From assembly GCF_016862575.1 (NCBI RefSeq), contig NZ_BONF01000055.1, positions 1-64,000 on the forward strand: a stretch of 64,000 nucleotides of DNA, written 5' to 3'. Shown piece by piece: positions 24,698 through 33,891 of the stretch (its first letter is position 1; each line of letters opens with the position of its first letter). The notes beneath the pieces are model-generated. The model was not told where the DNA came from, did no database searches, and worked only from the letters and a program-made list of their open reading frames with translations. The translations under genes and the position numbers were made by a program. This stretch comes from Catellatospora bangladeshensis (lineage in GTDB: Bacteria; Actinomycetota; Actinomycetes; Mycobacteriales; Micromonosporaceae).

Positions 24698-25208
24698 CCG
24701 CCGCTGTCAGCAATGGGCGGTCCATGTCCGACTCCTGTTCCGGCGCTCGAGGATGCGGATTTCGGATTGCGGCTTCGCTCCTGCGCTAGTCCGATACGCT
24801 TTTCCTGGCGGAGTCGAGGCGCCGGCTCGGCTTCCGGGGTTCAGCAGGCGAACAGGTGGAGCTCCCATGGGCGAGGCAGTCTTCCCGGATTAGGGTCCGC
24901 GCCGGGCAGCCGACCGCAGCCGGCGCGCATCACATCACCCTTTACCCGTCCGTCGCGGCGCAAAGGCCGATCGGCCCCGCGACGCCGATTCAGCAACTCT
25001 TCGACCTCCGGCTTCGCGCTGTCCCAGGCGGCTTCGGGCTGCACTCCGCCGGTGACCGCGGTGCAGGTCGCGCTGGCCGCCATGGCAGTTCGCGCTCGCC
25101 GGCGCGCCGGTGAAGCCCCTCCCGCAGCGGTCGGTCGGCGTCACCGCACCGGCGGCGCACCATGCCGCGTGCCCCGACCTCAATGTTCCGACGCACCGAG
25201 GAGGACAC
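24698..25208 (+). other. 511-bp gap before the papain-family gene
   Basis: No convincing gene is seen. A small minus-strand frame (25083-24841, starting MAASATCTAVTGGVQPEAAW) is faintly protein-like but lacks a good RBS and turns arginine-rich. The middle part (about 24750-24900) is less GC-rich than its surroundings and may hold the promoter of the peptidase gene. GAGGAGG at its right end is that gene's RBS. Confidence 0.35.
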
Positions 25209-26042
25209 ATGCCACGCACGACGAAGAAGAACGCCGAGAGTGCCAACCACGCCGTCGCCGTCGGGGAGCGCATCTGCAACCTCGTTCCGTCCAGGGGGAT
25301 CACCACCGACTGGACACTCGGCGACGCGATGGCGGTCGGCGCGCTGACGGCCGTGCCCCTGCCCAGCAGCGTCGACCTGCGCGCGCCGTGGTGGGAGGTC
25401 GGCGACCAGGGTGGCACGGGATCCTGCGTGGGCTGGGCCACCGGCGACGGGCTGATGCGCTTCCACCTGGTGAAAGCGGGCCTGATGCGCAAGGACCAGC
25501 ACATCTCGCCGCGCTACGTCTGGATGGGATCGAAGGAGACCGACGAGTTCACCACCCGGCCGGAGTCCTTCATCGAGCGTTCGGGCACCTCGCTCAAGGC
25601 GGCGGTCGACCTGTGCCGCAAACACGGCGTGGTCACGACCGACCTGCTGCCCTTCGCGCTCGAGGACAGCCTCTACGCGGGGCCGGAGAACGCGTTCTGG
25701 GCCGCGGCCGCGCAGCTGCGCGCGACGTCGTACTTCAACATCGGCCTCGACATCGAGCGCTGGAAGGTGGCGGTCGCGCAGGATCAGCCGGTCCTGTGCG
25801 GGCTGGTCGTGGACCGGACCTGGCGCGACGCCACGGAGACCGGCGGCGAGCTGGACGAGTTCGACGTGGGCAGCGCGGGCGGCGGGCACGCCGTGTGCGC
25901 CGTGGGTTACCGCAGCGACGGCAGGATCATCCTGCGCAACAGCTGGGGCACCGGCTGGGGCGACCAGGGCTTCGCCTACGCGTCGCCCGAGTACCTCCAG
26001 GCGGCGTTCTTCCCTGAGGCGTACGTGGTGACGGTCCGGTGA
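25209..26042 (+). CDS. C1 (papain-family) cysteine peptidase
   Basis: A 277-residue peptidase without signal peptide or long propeptide. Key segments: VGDQGGTGSCVGWATGDGL (Cys73, with the Gln of the oxyanion hole upstream), GGGHAVCAVGY (His227) and LRNSWGTGWGDQGF (Asn244). Residues 1-45 form an unusual N-terminus with KKNAESA, a heptad-like motif seen again as KKNVESA in the 116-residue protein encoded at 29493. ATG 25209 follows GAGGAGG; an upstream ATG at 25110 adds a non-conserved stretch. A perfect 16-bp hairpin ends the transcript. It is the fifth peptidase of the island and a fourth catalytic or fold class (trypsin, STAND-trypsin, subtilase, papain). Confidence 0.9.
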   Translation: MPRTTKKNAESANHAVAVGERICNLVPSRGITTDWTLGDAMAVGALTAVPLPSSVDLRAPWWEVGDQGGTGSCVGWATGDGLMRFHLVKAGLMRKDQHISPRYVWMGSKETDEFTTRPESFIERSGTSLKAAVDLCRKHGVVTTDLLPFALEDSLYAGPENAFWAAAAQLRATSYFNIGLDIERWKVAVAQDQPVLCGLVVDRTWRDATETGGELDEFDVGSAGGGHAVCAVGYRSDGRIILRNSWGTGWGDQGFAYASPEYLQAAFFPEAYVVTVR

Positions 26043-26169
26043 CGGACGTCCTGCGCGGGCCGGCCGCCGAGGCGGGGCGGATGAGATCCGCATGTCCTGC
26101 GCCGCGTGCACGATCGTGCGATACCCGGGCGCCGCCGCACGTCTGCCGGGTGAGTCCGGTTGCCCGACC

Positions 26170-26206
26170 CGAGTCCCCGCCGGCACGTCATGCCGGCGGG
26201 GACTCG
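26170..26206. terminator. strong hairpin after the papain-family gene
   Basis: A perfect 16-bp stem (26170-26185 with 26191-26206, arm CGAGTCCCCGCCGGCA) closes on the loop CGTCA. It separates the peptidase gene from the patatin gene. Confidence 0.8.
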
Positions 26207-26287
26207 TCGCGTATACGGTGACCGCTTCGCCCGGCACCGCTGCTCAGACGCCGTACGCAGGCAATATGGCTCTCCTATGCTGATCTC

Positions 26288-29107
26288 ATGGTCGGTGCGG
26301 AGCCGGAGCGGGAGCTGCGCCTGGCGCTCGTCCTCAATGGAGGGGTGAGCCTGGCCGTGTGGATGGCGGGCGTGGCGTACGAGATCGACCTGCTGCGGCG
26401 GGCCTCGGCGCAGGACCGGTCTGCGGTCGCCGACGACGCGGTCGCGCGGCAGTGGTGGATGCTGTGCCACCCGGAACAGGGGACGAGCCGGCGAGTGGTC
26501 GTCGATGTCATCGCGGGCACCAGCGCCGGAGGCATCAACGGCACTCTGCTGGCCGCCGCCGTCGCACGTGGGGCGACCCTGGACCCGGTCGAGTTCGAAG
26601 CGACGTCGGCCAGGTCGAGGCGCTGGATGCGGGAGGTGTGGACCGAGCGGGCGTGCCTGGAGCGGGGCAAGCTCCTGCCCGACGGCCCCGGCCCGCGATC
26701 GGTGCTCGACGGCGACTACTTCTCCGAGACCATCACGTCCGTGCTCACCGAGGTGGACGCGGACGGCGCCGAAGGGCTGCCGGTCACCCTGTTCCTCACC
26801 GCCACCTGCATGGGCCACAGCCAGCGCAGCTACGTCGACTCCTACGGCCAGGCGTTCACCGTCGCCGACCACCGGCGGCTGTACCAGTTCGAGCACGCGC
26901 CGAGGCGGATCGAGTACGTCGCACCCGACGCCGCGGCCGACCTGGACGGCGGGCTCGACGGCTGTTTCCGGCTGTCGGAGCGCAACGACTTCGCCCGGGG
27001 CAACGCCGCGCAGCTGGCCCGTGCCGCGCGCGCGTCGGCGTCGTTCCCGGTGGCGTTCGCGCCCGTGCCGAGCACGCCCGCGCTGTGCGCGCAGCAGGCG
27101 CCGGGAACGCCGCGCCTGGGCGGCGCGGGGCCGCTGCTGGACGGCGGGATCCTGGACAACTCCCCGTTCGGGCCCGTGCTCAAAGCGGTCGCCTACCAGC
27201 CGCTGGACTCCCCTGCCGATCGGCTCGTCGTCTACGTGGTCCCGTCCAACGGCAGTGAGACGGCCGAGGATCCGGCGCCCGGGGCCGAGCCGACACTGCG
27301 CCAGGTCATCGGCTCCACCATGAGCTTTCCCAGGGAGGCGGACTTCCGGCTGGACGTCGACGGCATCGCCGACCTGATGGTGGCCTCGAACGCCGCCTGG
27401 GAGGAGGCCCAGGCGCTGTTCACGACGCTGCTGTCGAACGCGGCCGAGCGGCGGGACTTCTCGCACCTGGCTCGCCGGCTGGTGCCGGTCTACCGCCGCG
27501 GCCGCGCCGCCGGGGGCGTCTGCGAGGCGCAGAGCCTGGCCCGGCCGGGGCCCAGCACGGCGCTGTCGGCGGCGCCCGGGCTGGACCAGGCGGAGGTCGA
27601 GGCGGTGCTGGCGACCTCTCCGCGCTGGATCCCGCCGGACAGCCAGGGGCACGGCGCCCTCGGCGACCCGGCGACCACTCAGCCGTGGCACTGGGGCGTC
27701 ACCGCGGCGCACCGCGCCGTACGGCTGATGCTGTCCAAACTCCGCACCGATCTCGACGGCAGCCCCACGGCCGAACTGCAGGCGGCGGTGGCGGAAGTCG
27801 ATGCGCAGCTGCGGCGGGTGCTGGCCGTCCGCGACGAACTGGAGCGCACGCTGGCCGGGCTGATCCCGCCACGGCAGAGCGGCGCGGCGGCCGTGGCGGT
27901 CGCCGTCAACACGCAGCTGACGCGTCTTCGTATCCCCGAGGTGCTGGGACATGTCGTCACCGCGGCAGCCCTGCGGGTCGCCTCGGTGTACGGCCAGACG
28001 CCGCAGGCCGTGCTGGAGTGCGTGCTGACGGTCGAGGTGCTGGCCTGCAGTCTCAACGCAAGGGTGTCCAGCCCTCGCCCCGCCCCGTTCAAGCTGCTGC
28101 GGCTGGGGCCTGATGTGGAGGTCCCCGTGCTCAGCCACCACGAGGCGGGTGCGCTGGCCGGGCGGCTGGGCGCGTTGAAGCTGTACGGCACCCAGGTGAA
28201 CCATTTCGCCGCGTTCGGCCTGCCGCAGTGGCGCGACTGGGACTGGCTCTGCGGCAGGCTGGACGCGGTGGCACATCTGGGCGCGGCGCTGGACGCATCA
28301 CCCGAGTGGATCAAGAGCACGCAGGCGGCCGTGCTGGCCGCCGAAGGCTCCGACCCCGACGACTACGCCCAACGGATCAAGGCCATGCGCGGTGTGGACA
28401 CCGACAGGCTGCACAAGGCTATGATCGACGATGAGCGTGGCGGTCAGAGCCTGTTCGACCTGGGCCGGCGGCTGATCCAGGTGGCCGCGTCCGCCGCGGG
28501 CGACACTTCCGCCTCAGCGCGCTGGCTGCGGGTCGCCGTCGATCCGTGTTCCCCGGCCGACAAGCCGGGCACCGTCCGGCTGATGCGCTGGCTGACTCAT
28601 CCCGCAAGAGCCAATGCCTGGTCACGGCTGGCGTCCAGGCACGCGGTCCTGCCCGAACCGGCGGTGCCGCGCCTGCTCGATCTGAAGGCGCACGCGATCG
28701 CTCTCGCCACGGCCACTGCCCTGGCGCTGCTCGCCGTCGCCGGTGTCAGCGTCGCCACCGGCACGAGCGTGCGCGGCGCGACGGCAGCCGCCGCGGGAGT
28801 CCTCATCGGCTTCCTCGCGGTCCTGCTCGCCGGCGCCGGCATCCTTCTCCTGCTCACCAGCATCAACTCCGGCCACAGGACACGGTGGACACGGGCAGTC
28901 GGCGGCTTACTGGCAGCAGGTGCCGCGGTCGCCGGGTTGGTGGCGTGGTGCCGGACGGCTCAGGCGCCTGGCTCCCTCACCGCGGCGGCTGCGGCGGGCA
29001 CCGCCGTGATCTTCCTCGGGCTGCTGTCGCTGGGCGGCGCGGCAGGGCTCCACGGGTTGCGCCGCGGAGCCGGCCGGCTCGTCCGCCCGCACAGTCGGAA
29101 AAAGTGA
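26288..29107 (+). CDS. large patatin-like phospholipase with C-terminal membrane segments
   Basis: A 939-residue protein of the long patatin-like group. The catalytic dyad is GTSAGG (Ser79) and LLDGGILDN (Asp285), and LNGGVSLAVWMAGVAYEI supplies the oxyanion loop. A long helical middle part follows. From about residue 805 there are four hydrophobic segments, for example ALATATALALLAVAGVSVAT and TAAAAAGTAVIFLGLLSLGG, then a basic end (RRGAGRLVRPHSRKK). These proteins hydrolyse phospholipids and, here, are probably anchored to the inner membrane; membrane damage is a common output in conflict systems. No clear RBS precedes ATG 26288. A near-perfect hairpin follows the stop. Confidence 0.88.
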   Translation: MVGAEPERELRLALVLNGGVSLAVWMAGVAYEIDLLRRASAQDRSAVADDAVARQWWMLCHPEQGTSRRVVVDVIAGTSAGGINGTLLAAAVARGATLDPVEFEATSARSRRWMREVWTERACLERGKLLPDGPGPRSVLDGDYFSETITSVLTEVDADGAEGLPVTLFLTATCMGHSQRSYVDSYGQAFTVADHRRLYQFEHAPRRIEYVAPDAAADLDGGLDGCFRLSERNDFARGNAAQLARAARASASFPVAFAPVPSTPALCAQQAPGTPRLGGAGPLLDGGILDNSPFGPVLKAVAYQPLDSPADRLVVYVVPSNGSETAEDPAPGAEPTLRQVIGSTMSFPREADFRLDVDGIADLMVASNAAWEEAQALFTTLLSNAAERRDFSHLARRLVPVYRRGRAAGGVCEAQSLARPGPSTALSAAPGLDQAEVEAVLATSPRWIPPDSQGHGALGDPATTQPWHWGVTAAHRAVRLMLSKLRTDLDGSPTAELQAAVAEVDAQLRRVLAVRDELERTLAGLIPPRQSGAAAVAVAVNTQLTRLRIPEVLGHVVTAAALRVASVYGQTPQAVLECVLTVEVLACSLNARVSSPRPAPFKLLRLGPDVEVPVLSHHEAGALAGRLGALKLYGTQVNHFAAFGLPQWRDWDWLCGRLDAVAHLGAALDASPEWIKSTQAAVLAAEGSDPDDYAQRIKAMRGVDTDRLHKAMIDDERGGQSLFDLGRRLIQVAASAAGDTSASARWLRVAVDPCSPADKPGTVRLMRWLTHPARANAWSRLASRHAVLPEPAVPRLLDLKAHAIALATATALALLAVAGVSVATGTSVRGATAAAAGVLIGFLAVLLAGAGILLLLTSINSGHRTRWTRAVGGLLAAGAAVAGLVAWCRTAQAPGSLTAAAAAGTAVIFLGLLSLGGAAGLHGLRRGAGRLVRPHSRKK

Positions 29108-29139
29108 CCGCGCCGCGCGCATTCGTTCCACTGTGTTTG

Positions 29140-29179
29140 TTCCCGGATAGCCGCAAAAAGCGCACCGGCTATCCCGGAA
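29140..29179. terminator. hairpin after the patatin gene
   Basis: A 13-bp stem with one mismatch (TTCCCGGATAGCC with GGCTATCCCGGAA) encloses a 14-base A-rich loop, 32 bases after the stop codon. Confidence 0.65.
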
Positions 29180-29492
29180 ACGCACCCTGAGCTGCTAAAG
29201 TTGAACCCGGGTCAGCGGGCTGATCACCCGGAACACGGCAGGTGAAGGCCATACTTCATCCAGAAAGCAATGCCGACGGAACGCGGAGTTGACCCGCAGC
29301 CGTACACAGTGGCAGACGCTCCCCGCAACGGGGCCCCCAGGATCCGGCGGTCGAAGCGGATCCGCCACCAAGGATCAATGGGCAAAGCGATGCCACGGCC
29401 CTGGCCCACCTGCCGCCACTCCTCCGCGAAAGCGACGCCCGGAGACCGGTATCCGGCAATCCCGTTCAGACACAGCCTCCCGAGGAGGAACC
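29180..29492 (+). other. long structured leader before the 116-residue gene
   Basis: About 310 bases without a gene. CCGGGT (29207-29212 region) and ACCCGG flank an inner CAGC/GCTG helix, and further GC pairs are possible downstream. Segments such as GACCCGCAGCCG recall conserved loops of riboswitches, but I cannot match a known class. It may be a promoter plus untranslated leader. GAGGAGG (29482-29488) at its end is the RBS. Confidence 0.3.
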
Positions 29493-29843
29493 ATGTCTGT
29501 CACCACACGTCAAGACCAGCTGGTCGACCCGACTCCCGCCACGGACAAGAAGAACGTCGAGTCCGCGGTGGTCGAAGGCCGCACGCTCGAGCTTCGAGTG
29601 GGGAACATCAATGGTGTCCAGCACGTCTGGACGCGCCTGACCAAAGCGAAGGCCGGCGACGTCATCTGGATCGAGCGCACCACCGACGGCGGCGCTCACT
29701 GGAAGGCCTTCGGCAAGCGCACCATCACGGCCGGCGGGCGCAACTACACCGACGCCCTGCGGACCGACCCGAGTGACCAGGTGAGAATGCGGGCCCACAC
29801 GGACCTCAAGGACGGCGACGCATACCAGACCGCCCCGTTCTGA
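29493..29843 (+). CDS. 116-residue beta-rich protein with KKNVESA N-terminus
   Basis: I do not recognise a family. The first 30 residues are polar (TPATDKKNVESAVVEG) and share KKN(A/V)ESA with the N-terminus of the papain-family peptidase of the island. The rest is predicted beta: LELRVGNINGVQHVWTRLTK, DVIWIERTTDGGAHWKAFGK with an Asp-box-like TDGGAHW, and SDQVRMRAHTDLKD. There is no signal peptide. ATG 29493 is fixed by GAGGAGG. A perfect 12-bp hairpin follows. A binding or partner protein of the island is possible. Confidence 0.7.
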   Translation: MSVTTRQDQLVDPTPATDKKNVESAVVEGRTLELRVGNINGVQHVWTRLTKAKAGDVIWIERTTDGGAHWKAFGKRTITAGGRNYTDALRTDPSDQVRMRAHTDLKDGDAYQTAPF

Positions 29844-29858
29844 TCACTCGTCACGAAT

Positions 29859-29888
29859 GGTGCCTCACCGCAGTCACGGTGAGGCACC
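29859..29888. terminator. hairpin between the 116-residue gene and the Trypco1 gene
   Basis: GGTGCCTCACCG and CGGTGAGGCACC form a perfect 12-bp stem with a 6-base loop, 16 bases after the stop. It could be a terminator or an attenuator within one transcript. Confidence 0.6.
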
Positions 29889-29925
29889 AGCCCCGGCCAT
29901 ACGTCTCACGAACGGAGGACTCCCC

Positions 29926-30243
29926 ATGGCGAGCGTGGCCCAGATCCAGCTGGAGGGCGGCGGATCGATCCTGGTCGAGGCGCCGGACGTGACGGACGGG
30001 CCGGTGAAGGCGGGCCGGGTGGGCGATGCGATCCGCGAGCTGCCGGTGAGCCTGCAGGCCGCTCTGGTGCCGGTGACCGAGGCGGCCAGGGCGATGCTGG
30101 AGCAGCTGCGTCAGGCGGGACCTGCCGGCATCGACGTGGAGTTCGGGGTCGACCTCGCCATGCAGGCCGGAGCGGTGATCACCAAGAGCGAGACGTCCTG
30201 CCACCTGAAGGTGAGACTGACCTGGCACCCGGGTGATGCCTGA
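29926..30243 (+). CDS. CU044_2847-type protein (trypsin-co-occurring domain 1)
   Basis: A 105-residue protein. The pattern IQLEGGGSILVEAP...VKAGRVGDAIRELPVSLQAALVPVTEAARAMLEQLRQAGPAGIDVEFGVDLAMQAG...CHLKVRLTW is the compact alpha/beta domain called Trypco1, named because it is found next to trypsin-like domains in NTP-dependent conflict systems. Its presence here, with three trypsin-like domains in the same island, is direct contextual support for that kind of system. Its molecular role is unknown; adaptor or activator functions have been proposed. ATG 29926 follows GGAGGA. It is the last recognisable gene of the island. Confidence 0.82.
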   Translation: MASVAQIQLEGGGSILVEAPDVTDGPVKAGRVGDAIRELPVSLQAALVPVTEAARAMLEQLRQAGPAGIDVEFGVDLAMQAGAVITKSETSCHLKVRLTWHPGDA

Positions 30244-30295
30244 CCGCCGCGGCCGCGCATCGAACTCGTCAGGGCGGCCTCAGCTCAGGCCGCAC

Positions 30296-30336
30296 GCGGC
30301 TCCCGGCCGGCGGTGACTCCGCCGGCCGGGAGCCGC
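30296..30336. terminator. bidirectional terminator closing the island
   Basis: A perfect 18-bp stem (30296-30313 with 30319-30336, arm GCGGCTCCCGGCCGGCGG) with loop TGACT lies between the Trypco1 gene and the convergent xylanase gene. Confidence 0.8.
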
Positions 30337-30360
30337 TCCACGTAGGAACGGCTGCGCGGG

Positions 30361-31539
<1,179 letters not shown>

Positions 31540-31653
31540 TCACGGCACGGTGGAGCGCGACGGTGGCGTGTGGGCGTGGTCCGGTCGACAGCCGGGTGCC
31601 AGGTCATGGCCGCGGCCGAGGTCCGCCGATCGTCGACAATCATCGATGCTCGC

Positions 31654-31683
31654 AGTATTGGACCGCCCCACTGAACCTGTCAA
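31654..31683 (-). promoter_or_regulatory. xylanase promoter
   Basis: On the minus strand TTGACA (complement of 31678-31683) is followed after 17-18 bases by CAATACT (complement of 31654-31660). It reads toward the xylanase gene, giving a leader of about 190 bases. It lies in an AT-richer patch. Confidence 0.6.
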
Positions 31684-31684
31684 C

Positions 31685-31698
31685 AACTTCCGGAAGTT
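31685..31698. promoter_or_regulatory. 14-bp palindrome abutting the xylanase promoter
   Basis: AACTTCCGGAAGTT is perfectly palindromic and touches the upstream side of the -35 element. It resembles the GAAA/TTTC-type operators known for xylan-utilisation genes in actinomycetes. The regulator is not encoded nearby. Confidence 0.5.
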
Positions 31699-31844
31699 TT
31701 CGGCGAGCCGAGGTCTCCTCATCTCCGGCCCATGCCCGACAGCCGTTACGTCGGTATCGGATCGCACGTCGCAGCCCGCTGGCACGTGATGCGATCACAC
31801 CAACACCGTGGTCTACAGTGATCGACATATTGCCCCGTGAGATT

Positions 31845-31857
31845 CCGAAAGTTTCGG
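31845..31857. promoter_or_regulatory. operator-like palindrome CCGAAAGTTTCGG
   Basis: A perfect 6-1-6 palindrome, 28 bases before the fructosamine-kinase start. It matches the CGAAAnTTTCG type operators described for actinobacterial xylan genes. It may act on the xylanase from a distance or on the kinase gene. Confidence 0.5.
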
Positions 31858-31885
31858 TTTGCAAGCGGGCAAGGAGGAGCCTGTC

Positions 31886-32764
31886 GTGAGTCACTCGCCG
31901 GCGCTGCTGGAAGCCCTGCTCCGCAGCGGCATGCACGACGTCGTCACCGTCGAGCCGACCACGGGCGGGCAGGCGGCGCTCGCGGGCATCGCCACCCGCC
32001 GGGAGGCACCGCCCGTGTTCGTCAAATCCCTCGCCGAACCGCCCGCCGACGATGTCTTCGTCACGGAGGCCGAAGGACTGGCCGCCCTGCGCGACCTCGG
32101 CGGCGCGGCCACGCCAGACGTGCTCCTGGCGGACCGGGACCTGCTCGTGCTGTCCGTGCTGCGGCCCAGGCCGTGCAGCGAGGCCTTCTGGGAGCAGTTC
32201 GCACACATGCTCGCCCGCCTGCACACGGGCACCGTCCACCATCGTTTCGGATGGCACCGTGACAACTGGCTGGGCCGCCGCCGCCAGGTCAACACCTGGA
32301 ACGACGACGGCTTCGCCTTCTTCGCACAGCACCGGCTGCTCCGGTGGCTGGGGCAGCCCCGGGTCGATGCCGCGCTCGACCGGGCGGACCGGGCGGCACT
32401 GGAACGGCTCTGCCACCGGCTGCCCGACCTGCTGCCGGACCGCCCGGCGTGCCTGACCCACGGCGACCTCTGGGCGCAGAACATCCTGGCCACCGCGGAC
32501 GGACGGCCGGCTCTGATCGACCCGGCCGTGTCCTACATGTGGGCCGAAGTGGATCTGGCCCATGTGTGGACGACTTCGCCTCCGCCCGAGGCGCACCGCT
32601 TCTTCGCGACCTATGCCGAGCTCACGTCACTCGACAGCGACTGGCGCAGCCGGATGCCGATCATCCAGCTCCGGCAGCACCTTGCCGTCCTGGCCCAGTT
32701 CGACGACGACTGGGGCGCGGGCGACCAGATCCGCACCACCCTGGCGCCCTTCCGGCAGCGGTGA
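31886..32764 (+). CDS. fructosamine kinase family protein
   Basis: A 292-residue protein with the aminoglycoside-phosphotransferase/choline-kinase fold. Signatures: VFVKSLAEPPADDVFVTEAEGLAAL (ATP-site Lys and Glu), HMLARLHTG, FGWHRDNWLG, catalytic loop CLTHGDLWAQNIL and metal loop ALIDPAVSYMWAEVDLAH. The family phosphorylates ketosamines on glycated proteins, starting their repair. GTG 31886 is chosen because AAGGAGGAG lies seven bases upstream. It is transcribed away from the xylanase, and the GAAA/TTTC palindrome sits just before it. Confidence 0.85.
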   Translation: MSHSPALLEALLRSGMHDVVTVEPTTGGQAALAGIATRREAPPVFVKSLAEPPADDVFVTEAEGLAALRDLGGAATPDVLLADRDLLVLSVLRPRPCSEAFWEQFAHMLARLHTGTVHHRFGWHRDNWLGRRRQVNTWNDDGFAFFAQHRLLRWLGQPRVDAALDRADRAALERLCHRLPDLLPDRPACLTHGDLWAQNILATADGRPALIDPAVSYMWAEVDLAHVWTTSPPPEAHRFFATYAELTSLDSDWRSRMPIIQLRQHLAVLAQFDDDWGAGDQIRTTLAPFRQR

Positions 32765-32871
32765 GCGGCCGTTCAGCTTGATCCGGGCGAAGTCACGCGC
32801 CGCAGGTGATCAACGCGCGGCGCGATGAACCATGCGAGCTGCTGTCGCCGTACCCGGGCGAGCTGAGACCT

Positions 32872-33438
32872 TCACGAGCCGGCCGCAGGCGCCGGCTTCA
32901 GGCGCTTGCGCTCGACGACGCTTGTCGCCGTCACCACGCACAGCGGCGGCACGTCCTTCGCCACCACGGCGCCCGCGCCGACGACGGAGCCGCGGCCGAT
33001 CGTCACGCCTGGGGTGACCGTGGCCGAGGCGCCGATCCACACGTCGTCCTCGATGACGATCGGCGCGTGCGTGATGAAGTCGTAGCGCTCGTCGACCTCG
33101 ACCGGGTGCCCGGCCGTGCTCAGGGTGACGCCGGGACCGATCAGCACGCGGTCGCCGATGGTGATGCCCCCGTAGTCGAGGAAGAGGCAGCCCTGATTGA
33201 TGAACACCCGTTCCCCGAACGACGCGTGAAGCCCGTAGTCGCAGTAGAACGGCGGCAGGATCGACAGGGAGTCCGGGACGGGCCTGCCGAAGATCTCGGC
33301 CAGCACCGTCCGGCGCGTATCCAGGTCGTCGAACGGCAGCAGGTTCAGGCGTGCGGTAAGGCGCATGACCAGCTGTACGCGCTGGGCGAAGGCTCGGGAC
33401 TCGGGTGTCCCCGTCGGCAGGCGTTGCTCGTTGCGCAC
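32872..33438 (-). CDS. maltose/galactoside O-acetyltransferase family protein
   Basis: A 188-residue protein with the left-handed beta-helix hexapeptide fold (GDRVLIGPGVTLSTAGHPVE, IVIEDDVWIGASATVTPGVTIGRGSVVGAGAVVAKDVPP). The catalytic His lies in STAGHPVE. The N-terminal helix region with PFYCDYGLHASFGERVFINQGCLFLD is typical of the LacA/Maa branch. It transfers acetyl from acetyl-CoA to sugars. The GTG start reads VRNEQRLPTG. It has no evident operon partner. Confidence 0.88.
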   Translation of the reverse strand: MRNEQRLPTGTPESRAFAQRVQLVMRLTARLNLLPFDDLDTRRTVLAEIFGRPVPDSLSILPPFYCDYGLHASFGERVFINQGCLFLDYGGITIGDRVLIGPGVTLSTAGHPVEVDERYDFITHAPIVIEDDVWIGASATVTPGVTIGRGSVVGAGAVVAKDVPPLCVVTATSVVERKRLKPAPAAGS

Positions 33439-33537
33439 CGCACGATTCTGGCACGGCGGCCGGATCTCAGGGACGGCCCGTGACCATGAGACGCGCTCCC
33501 CCGTCGCGCCTCACGCTGAAGGCCGGACGGCTGCGGC

Positions 33538-33831
33538 TCAGACCGTGGTGCGGGCGGCTTCGAGACCCGCGACGATGGCCTCAAGTTGCGGGCGCTTCTC
33601 GGCAGGCGCGACGAACCCCACGAACGGGCCGCCCTCGAACGACAGCGTCACCGAGACGAGCTGCTCCCGTTCGCTGCTGAACAGGCGTACACGGCGGTCG
33701 ATGTCCTGCCATGTCGCGCTTCGGAACGACGACGCCGGCACACGGGTCTTCGAGTGACCGCCGTGCAGCTTCTCGAACCATTCTCCGTCGAGCACGAGCC
33801 GCTCGTTGGACTGACCATCCACAAACAACAT
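33538..33831 (-). CDS. hypothetical protein
   Basis: About 97 residues if started at MLFVDGQSNERL; the frame extends upstream to 33870. It alternates strands (LVSVTLSFEGGPFVGFVAP) and ends with a helix (RPQLEAIVAGLEAARTTV). There is no signal peptide and no recognised family. No clear RBS supports either start. Codon use is like that of neighbours, so I accept it as a gene. Confidence 0.55.
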   Translation of the reverse strand: MLFVDGQSNERLVLDGEWFEKLHGGHSKTRVPASSFRSATWQDIDRRVRLFSSEREQLVSVTLSFEGGPFVGFVAPAEKRPQLEAIVAGLEAARTTV

Positions 33832-33891
33832 CGACGCAGCGTAACCAACGGATCTTCGCCGCACCATCAACCGGTTGGCGGGCGTCCGGCA

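Noticed and set aside
24841-25083. Small minus-strand gene in the gap before the papain-family peptidase
   Set aside because: Only the first 35 residues look protein-like, the RBS is weak and no family is recognised.
25976-28276. Minus-strand frame opposite the patatin gene and its upstream hairpin
   Set aside because: It runs through a perfect terminator hairpin and has no recognisable domain; the patatin frame has intact catalytic motifs.
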